From Thermomonas sp. (GTDB lineage: Bacteria; Pseudomonadota; Gammaproteobacteria; Xanthomonadales; Xanthomonadaceae), in contig JADKKV010000005.1 in assembly GCA_016720345.1 (NCBI GenBank), positions 1,039,531 to 1,103,530 of the forward strand: 64,000 bases of DNA, in the 5' to 3' direction. Positions 10,352 through 19,973 of the stretch are shown piece after piece. Within the stretch, counting starts at the first letter, position 1. Each line of letters starts with the position of its first letter. Below the pieces are notes generated by a model, which worked only from the letters and a program-made list of their open reading frames with translations, was not told the origin of the DNA and did not search any database. Position numbers and translations under genes: made by a program.

Positions 10352-10996
10352 ATGAGCGACCTGTTCGCCGCGCACCACCCCGGCACGCGTACCGACCTCG
10401 CCGCGCAGGCCTGCGTGCTGCACGGCTTCGCGCTCGGTGTCGTCGATGCCTTGCTGGCCGACATCCGCGCAATCGAGGCAAGTGCCCCGTTCCGCCACCT
10501 GGTCACGCCCGGCGGCCACGTCATGCAGGTGGCGATGACCAATGCCGGCACCTTCGGCTGGTGCAGCGACCGCCGCGGCTATCGCTACGACCGGCTCGAT
10601 CCGCAATCCGGCAAGCCTTGGCCCGCATTGACGCCGGCGTTCCTGCGTCTTGCTGCCGACGCCGCGCGCGAAGCCGGCTTCGACGGCTACGTGCCGGATG
10701 CCTGCCTGGTCAATCGCTACGCGCCGGGTACGCGGCTGTCGCTGCACCAGGACCGCGACGAGGACGACCGCGTCGCGCCGATCGTGTCGGTCTCGCTGGG
10801 GCTGCCGGCCACCTTCCTGTTCGGTGGCTTTGCACGCAGCGACAAGACCGTGCGAGTGCCACTCACGCATGGCGATGTCGTGGTCTGGGGCGGCTCGGAC
10901 CGCATGCGCTTCCACGGCGTGTTGCCGGTGAAGCCGGGTCGGCACGATGCGCTGGGCGAGCTGCGCTTGAACCTGACCTTCCGCAAGGCCAGGTGA
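10352..10996 (+). CDS. alkB: Alpha-ketoglutarate-dependent DNA dioxygenase AlkB
   Basis: Repairs 1-methyladenine and 3-methylcytosine by oxidative demethylation using Fe(II) and 2-oxoglutarate. The 214-residue protein is the usual length. Iron ligands are His132 and Asp134 (LHQDRDE) and His188 (RFHGV); the 2-oxoglutarate-binding signature RLNLTFR is at 205-211. It starts 7 nt after ctaB, so read-through from the oxidase operon is possible, and it is followed by ada, the partner alkylation-response gene. Confidence 0.95.
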   Translation: MSDLFAAHHPGTRTDLAAQACVLHGFALGVVDALLADIRAIEASAPFRHLVTPGGHVMQVAMTNAGTFGWCSDRRGYRYDRLDPQSGKPWPALTPAFLRLAADAAREAGFDGYVPDACLVNRYAPGTRLSLHQDRDEDDRVAPIVSVSLGLPATFLFGGFARSDKTVRVPLTHGDVVVWGGSDRMRFHGVLPVKPGRHDALGELRLNLTFRKAR

Positions 10997-11069
10997 GCAT
11001 CGCAAGAACCGGAGTGCCCGGCCTGGCGCCGCGCCCTAGAGTGGCGGCACGCCATCGGGCAACATCGCC

Positions 11070-11933
11070 ATGCACGCCATGACCCAGTCCAACCCGCCAT
11101 CGACGCCGAACAGGCATGCCGCGCTCATCGCACGGGCGTGCCGGCGGATCGAGGCCGCGGAACAGCCGCCGTCGCTGGACGACCTGGCGCAGGACGCCGG
11201 CCTCAGTCCGTTCCACTTCCACCGCGTGTTCAAGGCCGCCACCGGGCTGACGCCGAAGGCCTATGCCACGGCGCATCGCGCCAATGCCGTGCGTGCGTCG
11301 CTCGCGCGGGGCAAGGCCAGCGTGACCGATGCGATCTTCGATGCCGGCTTCAACGCCAACAGCCGCTTCTACGAGCAGGCGGATGCGATGCTGGGCATGA
11401 AGCCCGCGCAATACCGTGCCGGTGGCGCGGACGCGCGGATCGCATTCGCGATCGGCCAGTGCTCGCTGGGCGCGATCCTGGTCGCGCGCAGCGCGCGCGG
11501 CGTGTGCGCGATCTCGCTGGGCGACGATCCGGACGCGTTGCTGGGTGAATTGCAGGACCGCTTCCCGCGCGCCGAGCTGATCGGTGGCGATGCCGGTTTC
11601 GAGCGTTTGGTCGCGCAGGTGGTCGGGCTGATCGAACAGCCCAACATCGGCCACGAGCTGCCGCTGGACATTCGCGGCACCGCCTTCCAGCAGCGCGTCT
11701 GGCAGGCATTGCGGCAGATCCCGGCCGGCGAGACCGCGAGCTACGCGCAGATCGCGCAACGCATCGGTTCGCCCAAGTCGGTGCGCGCGGTCGCCGGTGC
11801 ATGTGCGGCGAACACGCTGGCGGTGGCGATTCCCTGCCATCGCGTGGTGCGCAGCGATGGCGCGCTGTCCGGCTATCGCTGGGGGGTGGAGCGCAAGCGC
11901 GAACTCTTGTCGCGGGAGCACGCCGACCGGTGA
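11070..11933 (+). CDS. ada: Ada-like AraC regulator / O6-methylguanine-DNA methyltransferase
   Basis: The 287-residue protein joins an AraC-type DNA-binding domain (~20-115, with LSPFHFHRVFKAATG) to a C-terminal methylated-DNA cysteine methyltransferase with the active-site PCHRV motif (Cys256). E. coli Ada (354 aa) also has an N-terminal zinc domain whose Cys38 is methylated by phosphotriesters to switch the protein on; that domain is absent and the protein begins almost directly at the AraC part. It may still repair O6-methylguanine and bind DNA, but the activation route must differ. The start may be ATG 11070 or 11079. It lies just downstream of alkB. Confidence 0.9.
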   Translation: MHAMTQSNPPSTPNRHAALIARACRRIEAAEQPPSLDDLAQDAGLSPFHFHRVFKAATGLTPKAYATAHRANAVRASLARGKASVTDAIFDAGFNANSRFYEQADAMLGMKPAQYRAGGADARIAFAIGQCSLGAILVARSARGVCAISLGDDPDALLGELQDRFPRAELIGGDAGFERLVAQVVGLIEQPNIGHELPLDIRGTAFQQRVWQALRQIPAGETASYAQIAQRIGSPKSVRAVAGACAANTLAVAIPCHRVVRSDGALSGYRWGVERKRELLSREHADR

Positions 11934-11950
11934 GGTGAGTTGGCCGGAGC

Positions 11951-11979
11951 GTAGCGCGACACGTTGGTCGCGCCCGTGG

Positions 11980-11983
<4 letters not shown>
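11951..11983. repeat. GTAG-ended extragenic palindrome (copy A)
   Basis: The element opens with GTAG, forms a perfect stem GCGCGAC (11954-11960) / GTCGCGC (11967-11973) and closes with CTAC at 11980-11983. It sits between convergent ada and the S9 peptidase gene; its CTAC end contains the peptidase stop codon. It resembles the GTAG-type REP elements known from Stenotrophomonas and may also act as a terminator. Confidence 0.45.
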
Positions 11984-13986
<2,003 letters not shown>

Positions 13987-14061
13987 GGCGGCTTCCCAGG
14001 CCGGGTGGAACCGCGAGCTTAGCGCGATGACGCGCCGCGGCGCCCCCCGAAGGTCATGCGC

Positions 14062-15798
14062 TCAGGCCCGGCGCGGGGACTGCAGTTCGCGCAGCTCGGC
14101 TTTCTCTTCGGCCGACAGCGACGACAGGCCCTGGTTGCGGATGCGCGCGTTGAGCTCGTCGATGCGCTGTTGCTCGACCTGCTTCCCGAGTTGCGCAATC
14201 GCGCCCAGGAACTCGTCGCGCTGGCTGTCTTCCTCGCCGGGCAGCGTGTGCGTGGCCAGCTTCTGCAGGGCGCCTGCTTCCTCGCGCCCGGCGAAATGCT
14301 CGAGCAGCGCGCCGGTGCTGATCTCCGGGCGCTCGCGCACCAGCAGCACCAGTTCCGAAAGCAGCTCCACGCCGGGCTGGCGCAGCGCCGCGAAGCGATA
14401 GGGCGGTTGCAGTTCCAGCGCCAGCGCCGGGCGATGCAGCAGGGATTCGATCGCGCTGCGCACCAGGCTGCGTTTCTGCGCCCCGGCCGGTGGCGCGCGA
14501 TTCAACCGCTGCGCAGGCAGGTGCGTTTGCGGCGCGCTGGCGCGCGCGCCGACGCCGGTGAGTTCGGTCAGGCGTTGCTGCATCAGGTCGCCGAACGCGC
14601 CATCGGGAATCTGCGCAAGCAGCGGCTTGCAGCGCTCGGCCAGCCGCGCCTTGCCGTCCAGGCTGGACAGGTTCACGTCACTGGACAACGACGCGTAGAA
14701 GTACTCCGACAGTGGGGTGGCGGCGCGCAGGCGTGCCTCGAAACCGTCCACGCCTTCCTGCCGCACGATCGAATCCGGATCCTCGCCATCCGGCAGGAAC
14801 AGGAACATCGCCTGGCGGCCATCCTTCATCCGCGGCAGCACGGATTCCAGCGCCTTCCATGCCGCGCTGCGGCCGGCACGGTCGCCATCGAAGCAGAAGA
14901 ACACGTCGGGTGCGCTGCGGAACAGCAGCTCGGCATGGTCCGGGGTGGTCGCGGTGCCCAGCGTGGCTACCGCCTGCGACACCCCGTACTGGGCCAGCGC
15001 CACCACGTCCATGTAGCCCTCGACCACGATCAGCCGGTCGAGCCTTGCGTTCGCCTGTTTCGCCTGCCACAGGCCATACAACTCGCGGCCCTTGTGGAAC
15101 AGCGCGGTCTCCGGCGAGTTGAGGTACTTCGGCGAATCCTCCGGATCGATCACGCGGCCGCCGAAGGCGATGGTGCGGCCGCGGCGGTCGTGGATCGGGA
15201 ACATCAGGCGGTCGCGGAACTTGTCGTAGACGTTGCCCCTGTCGTTCTTCGAGAACAGCCCGCCGCGTTCCATCAATTGCATGCGCCCCGGATCCGTGCC
15301 CAGCGCGTCGCGCAGCGCGGAGAAGCCATCCGGCGCGTAGCCGATCGCAAAGCGTTCGATGATCTCCGGCGCGATCCCGCGGCGCTCCACGTAGGCGCGC
15401 GCCTTGTCGCTGTTGGCGAGCTGGCTGCGGAAGAACGTGGAGGCCGCTTCCATCGCGGCGTACAGGTCGCGGGTTTCCGGATTGGCGTTGCGCTGCTGGG
15501 TGTCGCGCGGGATTTCCATGCCCACGCGCTTGGCCAGTTCGTCCACCGCGTCGAGGAATTCCAGGCGGTCGTAATTGATCAGGAAGCTGATCGCGGTGCC
15601 GTGCGCGCCGCAGCCGAAGCAGTGGTAGAACTGCTTGGTCGGCGAAACGGTGAACGATGCCGAGCGCTCGTCGTGGAACGGGCAGCGCGCCGCGTATTCC
15701 TTGCCCTGGCGCTTCAGCGGAACGCGCGCCTGGATGACCTCGACGATGTCGGTCCGCGCCAGCAGGTCGTCGATGAACGCGTCGGGGATGCGGGCCAT
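14062..15798 (-). CDS. dnaG: DNA primase
   Basis: Synthesises RNA primers at the replication fork. The 578-residue protein has the N-terminal zinc-binding domain (CPFHDE...FHCFGCG type, CHC2), the RNA polymerase basic region, the TOPRIM fold with VVEGYMD and FDGDRAGR, and a C-terminal DnaB-interacting helical domain. It is the third member of the rpsU-yqeY-dnaG macromolecular synthesis block, but a GNAT gene is inserted before it and rpoD does not follow it. No Shine-Dalgarno is seen: a TACACT hexamer, partly supplied by the adjacent palindrome, ends 5 nt before the ATG. Confidence 0.97.
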   Translation of the reverse strand: MARIPDAFIDDLLARTDIVEVIQARVPLKRQGKEYAARCPFHDERSASFTVSPTKQFYHCFGCGAHGTAISFLINYDRLEFLDAVDELAKRVGMEIPRDTQQRNANPETRDLYAAMEAASTFFRSQLANSDKARAYVERRGIAPEIIERFAIGYAPDGFSALRDALGTDPGRMQLMERGGLFSKNDRGNVYDKFRDRLMFPIHDRRGRTIAFGGRVIDPEDSPKYLNSPETALFHKGRELYGLWQAKQANARLDRLIVVEGYMDVVALAQYGVSQAVATLGTATTPDHAELLFRSAPDVFFCFDGDRAGRSAAWKALESVLPRMKDGRQAMFLFLPDGEDPDSIVRQEGVDGFEARLRAATPLSEYFYASLSSDVNLSSLDGKARLAERCKPLLAQIPDGAFGDLMQQRLTELTGVGARASAPQTHLPAQRLNRAPPAGAQKRSLVRSAIESLLHRPALALELQPPYRFAALRQPGVELLSELVLLVRERPEISTGALLEHFAGREEAGALQKLATHTLPGEEDSQRDEFLGAIAQLGKQVEQQRIDELNARIRNQGLSSLSAEEKAELRELQSPRRA

Positions 15799-15806
15799 GG
15801 CCTAGT

Positions 15807-15830
15807 GTAGAGCGGGGCTTGCCCCGCTAC
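15807..15830 (+). repeat. GTAG-ended extragenic palindrome (copy B)
   Basis: A near-perfect palindrome from GTAG (15807) to CTAC (15830): AGCGGGGC (15811-15818) and GCCCCGCT (15821-15828) pair across a TT loop. Nineteen bases (GTAGAGCGGGGCTTGCCCC) recur exactly at 40080-40098 on the opposite strand. It lies between the GNAT gene and dnaG, and its end overlaps a -10-like hexamer for dnaG. It matches the form of GTAG-type REP elements mobilised by REP-associated transposases. Confidence 0.7.
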
Positions 15831-15854
15831 CGCAGGTTGCGCCGGGATCGCGCG

Positions 15855-16358
15855 TCAAAGCGCGTCGTGCGCGGCCAGCGAGTGCAGGGCATCGCCTTCC
15901 AGCCGCTGCACGGTCCACCCGTCCATGCCGACCGCGCCCAGCGTGCGATAGAAGCCGATCGCGGGTTCGTTCCAGTCCAGCACGCTCCATTCGAAGCGGC
16001 CGCAGCCGCGCTGCACGGCGATCCTCGCCAGCGCCGCCATCAGGTGCCTGCCGAGCCCGGCGCCACGGAACGCCGGACGCACGAACAGGTCCTCGAGGTA
16101 CAGGCCGCGCTTGCCGAGGAAGGTGCTGAAGTTGTGGAAGAACAGGGCGAAGCCGGCCGCCTCGCCGTCGACTTCGCCGATCAGGACTTCAGCGGCCGGG
16201 TGTGCGCCGAACAGCTGTTCGCGCAGGTCGGCGTCGGTGGCCACCGCGGCATCCGCCAGCCGTTCGTACGCGGCCAGCTCGGCGACCAGCTGCCGGATCA
16301 GCGGCACGTCGTCGATGGTGGCGGGGCGGATCGCCAGCAGCGGGTGCGCGGCGGCCAT
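15855..16358 (-). CDS. GNAT family N-acetyltransferase
   Basis: A 167-residue single-domain acetyltransferase. The acetyl-CoA-binding motif A is seen as VRPAFRGAGLGRHLMAALA (about residues 92-110), preceded by the beta strand YLEDLFV; the C-terminal part (FEWSVLDWNEPAIGFYRTLGA) matches diamine/amino-acid N-acetyltransferases of the RimI/YhbS-like and spermidine acetyltransferase type. The substrate is unknown. It begins 3 nt after the yqeY stop, so it is translated as part of the rpsU-yqeY-dnaG block, an insertion not found in the classical operon. Confidence 0.88.
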   Translation of the reverse strand: MAAAHPLLAIRPATIDDVPLIRQLVAELAAYERLADAAVATDADLREQLFGAHPAAEVLIGEVDGEAAGFALFFHNFSTFLGKRGLYLEDLFVRPAFRGAGLGRHLMAALARIAVQRGCGRFEWSVLDWNEPAIGFYRTLGAVGMDGWTVQRLEGDALHSLAAHDAL

Positions 16359-16361
16359 GGC

Positions 16362-16805
16362 TCAGGCCAGCTTCTGCTTCACCAGCTTGCTGACCAGGCC
16401 CATGTCGGCCTGGCCCGCCAGCGCCGGCTTGAGCACGCCCATCAGCTTGCCGATGTCGGCACCGGTGGCCGCGCCGGTCTGCGCCATGGCCTGGTCGATG
16501 GCGGCCAGGATCGCGGCCTCGTCCATCTTCTCGGGCAGGTAGGCCTGGATCACGCCCAGCTCGTAGCGCTCGATCGCGGCCAGGTCCTCGCGCGCGGCGG
16601 ATTCGTACTGGGTGATCGAATCCTTGCGCTGCTTGACCATCTTCTCGAGCACGGCCAGCACCAGCGGGTCGGTCATCTCGACGCGCTCGTCGACTTCCTT
16701 TTGCTTGATCGCCGCCAGCACCAGCCGGATCACGCCGAGGCGATCCTTCTCGCCGGCCTTCATCGCGGTCTTCATGTCGTCGGTGAGTCGGGCTTTCAGG
16801 CTCAT
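16362..16805 (-). CDS. yqeY: GatB/YqeY domain protein
   Basis: A 147-residue helical protein homologous to the tail domain of the GatB subunit of tRNA amidotransferase. Recognisable features are MSLKARLTDDMKTAMKAGEK at the start, the central QRKDSITQYESAAREDL segment and the C-terminal GADIGKLMGVLKPALAGQAD. Its function is not firmly known; tRNA-related roles are assumed. GAGGA lies upstream of the ATG. It normally sits between rpsU and dnaG, as here. Confidence 0.93.
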   Translation of the reverse strand: MSLKARLTDDMKTAMKAGEKDRLGVIRLVLAAIKQKEVDERVEMTDPLVLAVLEKMVKQRKDSITQYESAAREDLAAIERYELGVIQAYLPEKMDEAAILAAIDQAMAQTGAATGADIGKLMGVLKPALAGQADMGLVSKLVKQKLA

Positions 16806-16836
16806 GGCTTAGTTCCTCGAATTGCCTGGGACGTTA

Positions 16837-16873
16837 GCCCCCTTGGTAAGGGGGCGGCGCGGCGTCGCCGCGC
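16837..16873. repeat. Two consecutive perfect hairpins between rpsU and yqeY
   Basis: GCCCCCTT (16837-16844) pairs with AAGGGGGC (16848-16855) around GGT, and immediately after it GCGCGGCG (16857-16864) pairs with CGCCGCGC (16866-16873). A third weaker inverted repeat follows (GATTTGC / GCGAATC, ~16903-16919). The structures lie in the leader of yqeY, beyond the rpsU terminator, and could limit read-through or protect processed RNA. Confidence 0.55.
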
Positions 16874-16944
16874 GGGGGATCGGGGGCGCTTGGCGGGGCC
16901 CAAGATTTGCGTAGCGAATCTCGGGTTTTTTCGGACGTAGTACG

Positions 16945-16979
16945 AAAAAAAGCCGGCCACGCTCGCGCGTGCCGGCTTT
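16945..16979 (-). terminator. Intrinsic terminator of rpsU
   Basis: Read on the minus strand, AAAGCCGGC is followed by a loop and GCCGGCTT running into a T-tract (complement of the A-run at 16945-16951). It begins about 20 nt after the rpsU stop. It explains high rpsU expression with attenuated read-through to yqeY and dnaG, the classical behaviour of this operon. Confidence 0.85.
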
Positions 16980-16998
16980 CGCTGCAACCAAACCGCGC

Positions 16999-17214
16999 TC
17001 AGTACAGGCGCTGGCGCTTGGTGACGTCGCGCGAGCTGCGGCGCGCCTGGCGCTTCACCGCCGCGGCGGCCTTGCGCTTGCGCTCCTGGGTCGGCTTCTC
17101 GTAGAACTCGCGCTTGCGGGTTTCGGCCAGCACCCCGGCCTTCTCGCAGGTGCGCTTGAAGCGGCGCAGGGCAAACTCGAAGGGTTCGTTCTCGCGGACT
17201 TTGACGCTCGGCAT
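16999..17214 (-). CDS. rpsU: 30S ribosomal protein S21
   Basis: A 71-residue, strongly basic protein of the small ribosomal subunit, needed for efficient initiation. [20 protein letters not shown] and [18 protein letters not shown] are hallmark S21 sequences, and the length is standard. It is divergent from tsaD, as in many proteobacteria, has its own strong promoter (17266-17295) and is followed by an intrinsic terminator. Confidence 0.98.
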   Translation of the reverse strand: MPSVKVRENEPFEFALRRFKRTCEKAGVLAETRKREFYEKPTQERKRKAAAAVKRQARRSSRDVTKRQRLY

Positions 17215-17265
17215 CTTTGGAATCTCGGTTCAGGAATCTGCCCGATGGGTTCGGGCGAGCCGTGC

Positions 17266-17295
17266 ATGATAGCAGCGCGGCCCGGGCCGGTGCAA
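17266..17295 (-). promoter_or_regulatory. Sigma-70 promoter of rpsU
   Basis: On the minus strand TTGCAC (17290-17295) and TATCAT (17266-17271) are 18 nt apart, with 4-5 of 6 matches each. Transcription would begin near 17259, about 45 nt before the rpsU ATG. It occupies the 90-nt gap shared with the divergent tsaD gene. Confidence 0.65.
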
Positions 17296-17304
17296 GATAG
17301 CGCC

Positions 17305-18330
17305 ATGAGAGTCCTTGGCATCGAATCCTCCTGCGACGAAACCGGGGTGGCGGTGTACGACACCGGCATCGGCGGGGCGGCCGGGCTGCGCGCCCATGCG
17401 GTGTACAGCCAGATCGCCCTGCACGCCGAATATGGCGGGGTGGTGCCGGAACTGGCCAGCCGCGACCACGTGCGCAAGCTGCTGCCGCTGATCCGCCAGA
17501 CCCTGGCCGAGGCCGGGCTGTCCACCGCCGACATCGATGGCGTGGCCTACACCGCCGGCCCCGGCCTGGTCGGCGCGCTGCTGGTCGGCGCCGGGGTGGC
17601 GCGCGCGCTGGCGTGGGCGCTGGGCCTGCCGGCGATCGGCGTCCACCACATGGAGGGCCACCTGCTGGCGCCGCTGATGGAGGACGACCCGCCGGCGGCC
17701 CCGTTCGTGGCCCTGCTGGTGTCCGGCGGGCATACCCAGCTGGTGGCGGTGGACGCGATCGGCCGTTACCGGCTGCTGGGCGAGACCCTGGACGACGCCG
17801 CCGGCGAGGCCTTCGACAAGACCGCCAAGATGATGGGCCTGCCCTATCCCGGCGGTCCGCAGCTGGCGAAGCTGGCGGAAACCGGCACCCCCGGCGTATT
17901 CCGGTTCGCGCGGCCGATGACCGACCGCCCGGGCGTGGATTTCTCCTTCAGCGGCCTGAAGACCCAGGTGCTGCTGGCGTGGCGCGGTTCGGACCAGTCG
18001 GATGCCACCCGTGCCGACATCGCGCGCGGGTTCGAGGACGCGGTGGTCGACACCCTGGCGATCAAGTGCGCGCGCGCGCTGGACGCCGCCGGTTGCAACA
18101 CCCTGGTGGTGGCCGGCGGCGTGGGCGCCAACCGGCGGCTGCGCGCGAAGCTGCAGGCGATGGCGGAGACGCGCGGCGGCCGGGTCTGCTTCCCGCGCCC
18201 GGCCCTGTGCACCGACAATGGCGCGATGATCGCGTTCGCCGGCGCCCTGCGCTTGCAGGCGGGGCAGCACGACGACGCCTCGGTGCGGGTGGCACCGCGC
18301 TGGGACATGGCATCGTTGCCGGCGGTGTGA
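17305..18330 (+). CDS. tsaD: tRNA N6-adenosine threonylcarbamoyltransferase
   Basis: Transfers the threonylcarbamoyl group to A37 of ANN-decoding tRNAs, with TsaB and TsaE. The 341-residue ASKHA-fold protein shows [14 protein letters not shown], the metal-binding [36 protein letters not shown] and the C-terminal CTDNGAMIA. Start ATG 17305 aligns with the family N-terminus ([13 protein letters not shown]). There is no evident Shine-Dalgarno. It heads the tsaD-folB-folK row. Confidence 0.97.
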   Translation: MRVLGIESSCDETGVAVYDTGIGGAAGLRAHAVYSQIALHAEYGGVVPELASRDHVRKLLPLIRQTLAEAGLSTADIDGVAYTAGPGLVGALLVGAGVARALAWALGLPAIGVHHMEGHLLAPLMEDDPPAAPFVALLVSGGHTQLVAVDAIGRYRLLGETLDDAAGEAFDKTAKMMGLPYPGGPQLAKLAETGTPGVFRFARPMTDRPGVDFSFSGLKTQVLLAWRGSDQSDATRADIARGFEDAVVDTLAIKCARALDAAGCNTLVVAGGVGANRRLRAKLQAMAETRGGRVCFPRPALCTDNGAMIAFAGALRLQAGQHDDASVRVAPRWDMASLPAV

Positions 18331-18341
18331 GGAACAGGGAC

Positions 18342-18698
18342 ATGCACGACAAGGTCTTCATCGAAGGGCTCGAGATCGAGGCCCTGATCGGCATCTACGA
18401 CTGGGAGCGGCGGATCCGCCAAACCCTGGTGTTCGACATCGAGATGGCGTTCGACAACCGCATCCCCGCCGCCAGCGACGACATCGCCCTGACCCTGAAC
18501 TACAAGGACGTCAGCAAGCGCCTGATCGACTACGTCGGCCAGTCCGGTTTCGGCCTGGTCGAGACCCTGGCCGAGCGCTGCGCCGGACTGATCCTGTCCG
18601 AATTCAACGTCAGCCACGTCCGCCTGAAGCTGAGCAAGCCCGGCGCCGTGCGCGGCGCGCGCGCGGTCGGGGTGGTCATCGCGCGTGGAAAGGCCTGA
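18342..18698 (+). CDS. folB: Dihydroneopterin aldolase
   Basis: Converts dihydroneopterin to hydroxymethyl-dihydropterin in folate synthesis. The 118-residue protein is of normal length and has FIEGLEIEALIGIYDWER at the start, the catalytic-lysine strand VRLKLSKPGAVRGARAVGV at the end and the conserved Glu in LVETLAERCA. A purine-rich GAGGAACAGGG precedes the ATG. It starts 11 nt after tsaD and its stop overlaps the folK ATG. Confidence 0.94.
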   Translation: MHDKVFIEGLEIEALIGIYDWERRIRQTLVFDIEMAFDNRIPAASDDIALTLNYKDVSKRLIDYVGQSGFGLVETLAERCAGLILSEFNVSHVRLKLSKPGAVRGARAVGVVIARGKA

Positions 18699-19180
18699 TG
18701 GGGCGCGCCTGCCTCAGCCTTGGCAGCAACATCAATGCCGAAGCCAACCTGCGCTCGGCGGTGGCGGCGTTGCGCGCGCGCTTCGGCGAGATCGCGCTGT
18801 CCGCCGCCTACGTGTTCCCGGCGGTCGGTTTCGACGGCGTGGACTTCCTCAATGCCGCGGCGGTGATCGACAGCGACCTCGATCCGCTGGCCCTCAACGA
18901 CTGGCTGCATGCACTGGAAGACGCGCATGGCCGGGATCGCGGCGGCCCGCGCTTCGGCGACCGCACGCTGGACATCGACATCGTGTTCTACGACGACCTG
19001 GTGCGCGAATGGCCGGGGCAGTTGCAGCTGCCGCGCGACGAACTGCGGCACGCGTTCGTGCTGATGCCGCTGGCCGAGATCGCCCCGGACTGGGTCGAAC
19101 CGCGCAGCGGCAAGGCCCTGCAGGACCTGTGGCGCGCGCACCGAGAACATGGCGCACGCTGGATGCGCGTCGCGCTCTAG
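18698..19180 (+). CDS. folK: HPPK (6-hydroxymethyl-7,8-dihydropterin pyrophosphokinase)
   Basis: Transfers pyrophosphate from ATP to the pterin made by FolB. The 160-residue protein shows LSLGSNINAEANL, the catalytic GGPRFGDRTLDIDIVFYDD and the C-terminal LPRDELRHAFVLMPLAEIAP, all diagnostic. It is coupled to folB by a one-base TGATG overlap. Its 3' end overlaps the 3' end of the convergent pteridine reductase gene by four bases. Confidence 0.96.
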   Translation: MGRACLSLGSNINAEANLRSAVAALRARFGEIALSAAYVFPAVGFDGVDFLNAAAVIDSDLDPLALNDWLHALEDAHGRDRGGPRFGDRTLDIDIVFYDDLVREWPGQLQLPRDELRHAFVLMPLAEIAPDWVEPRSGKALQDLWRAHREHGARWMRVAL

Positions 19181-19935
19181 CCGAGGCCGCGGCCGCCATC
19201 GACGCGCAGGGTCTGGCCGGTGACGTAGCCGGACCCATCGCCCAGCAACCACGCCACCGCCGCCGCGATGTCCTCCGGTGCGCCGGTGCGCTGCAGCGGC
19301 ACCCGCGCGAGCAGGGCGGCCTGCGCCTGTTCGCTCTTGCCTTCGGCCGGCCACAGGATCGCGCCCGGCGCGATGGCGTTGACCCGCACCTCGGGCGCGA
19401 GGTCGAGCGCCAGCGACTTGGTCATCATCAACAGCGCGGCCTTGGCCATGCAGTAGACGGTATGGCCGGCCAGCGGGGCCTGCGCGTAGATGTCCGCGAG
19501 GTTGACGATGCCGCCGCGGGCGGCCTTCAGGTGTGGCGCCGCGGCCTGGGCCAGGAAGAACGGCGCACGCGCGTTGCTGGCGAACAGTTCGTCCCAGTGC
19601 GCGGGCGTCGCGCTGCCGATCGGGGTCGGATGGAACGCCGAGGCGTTGTTGACCAGCGCGTCCAGCCGGCCGAACCGGCCCACGGTGCGCGCCACCAGCT
19701 CCGGCAGGCGGTCGAAGTGCGCCAGTTCCGCCTGCAGGGCGATGACGCTGCCGGCGCGCGTCCCATTCAATTCCGCCAGCAGGGCGTCCGCGTCGGCCTG
19801 GCCGCCGCGATGGTGCAGGGCCAGGTCGAAGCCGTCCGCGTGCAGGCGACGGGCGATCGCCGCGCCGATCCGGCGGGCGGCGCCGGTGACCAGTGCCACG
19901 GGGCGTTGCGTGCGGTCGTCGGTGCGCGTGTCCAT
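19177..19935 (-). CDS. Pteridine reductase (SDR family)
   Basis: A 252-residue short-chain dehydrogenase with the arginine-containing cofactor motif TGAARRIG typical of pteridine reductases (PTR1/FolM-type), NNASAF, and the catalytic Tyr-x3-Lys as YCMAKAA. These enzymes reduce dihydropterin or dihydrofolate using NADPH. Location directly against folB-folK supports a folate role. ATG 19935 is chosen since the longer in-frame version runs into the opposite gene; a TATCCT hexamer ends 6 nt before it, mirroring the divergent neighbour. Confidence 0.87.
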   Translation of the reverse strand: MDTRTDDRTQRPVALVTGAARRIGAAIARRLHADGFDLALHHRGGQADADALLAELNGTRAGSVIALQAELAHFDRLPELVARTVGRFGRLDALVNNASAFHPTPIGSATPAHWDELFASNARAPFFLAQAAAPHLKAARGGIVNLADIYAQAPLAGHTVYCMAKAALLMMTKSLALDLAPEVRVNAIAPGAILWPAEGKSEQAQAALLARVPLQRTGAPEDIAAAVAWLLGDGSGYVTGQTLRVDGGRGLG

Positions 19936-19940
19936 GCGCG

Positions 19941-19968
19941 CAGGATAGCGCCGTGCTTGCGTATCCTG
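19941..19968. promoter_or_regulatory. Symmetric divergent -10 elements
   Basis: CAGGATA (19941-19947) and TATCCTG (19962-19968) form a perfect 7-bp inverted repeat in the 38-nt space between two divergent start codons. On each strand TATCCT ends exactly 6 nt before the ATG (19935 minus, 19974 plus). Transcripts would start at or within a base or two of the start codons, i.e. leaderless. No -35 consensus is visible on either strand. Confidence 0.45.
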
Positions 19969-19973
19969 TGCCG

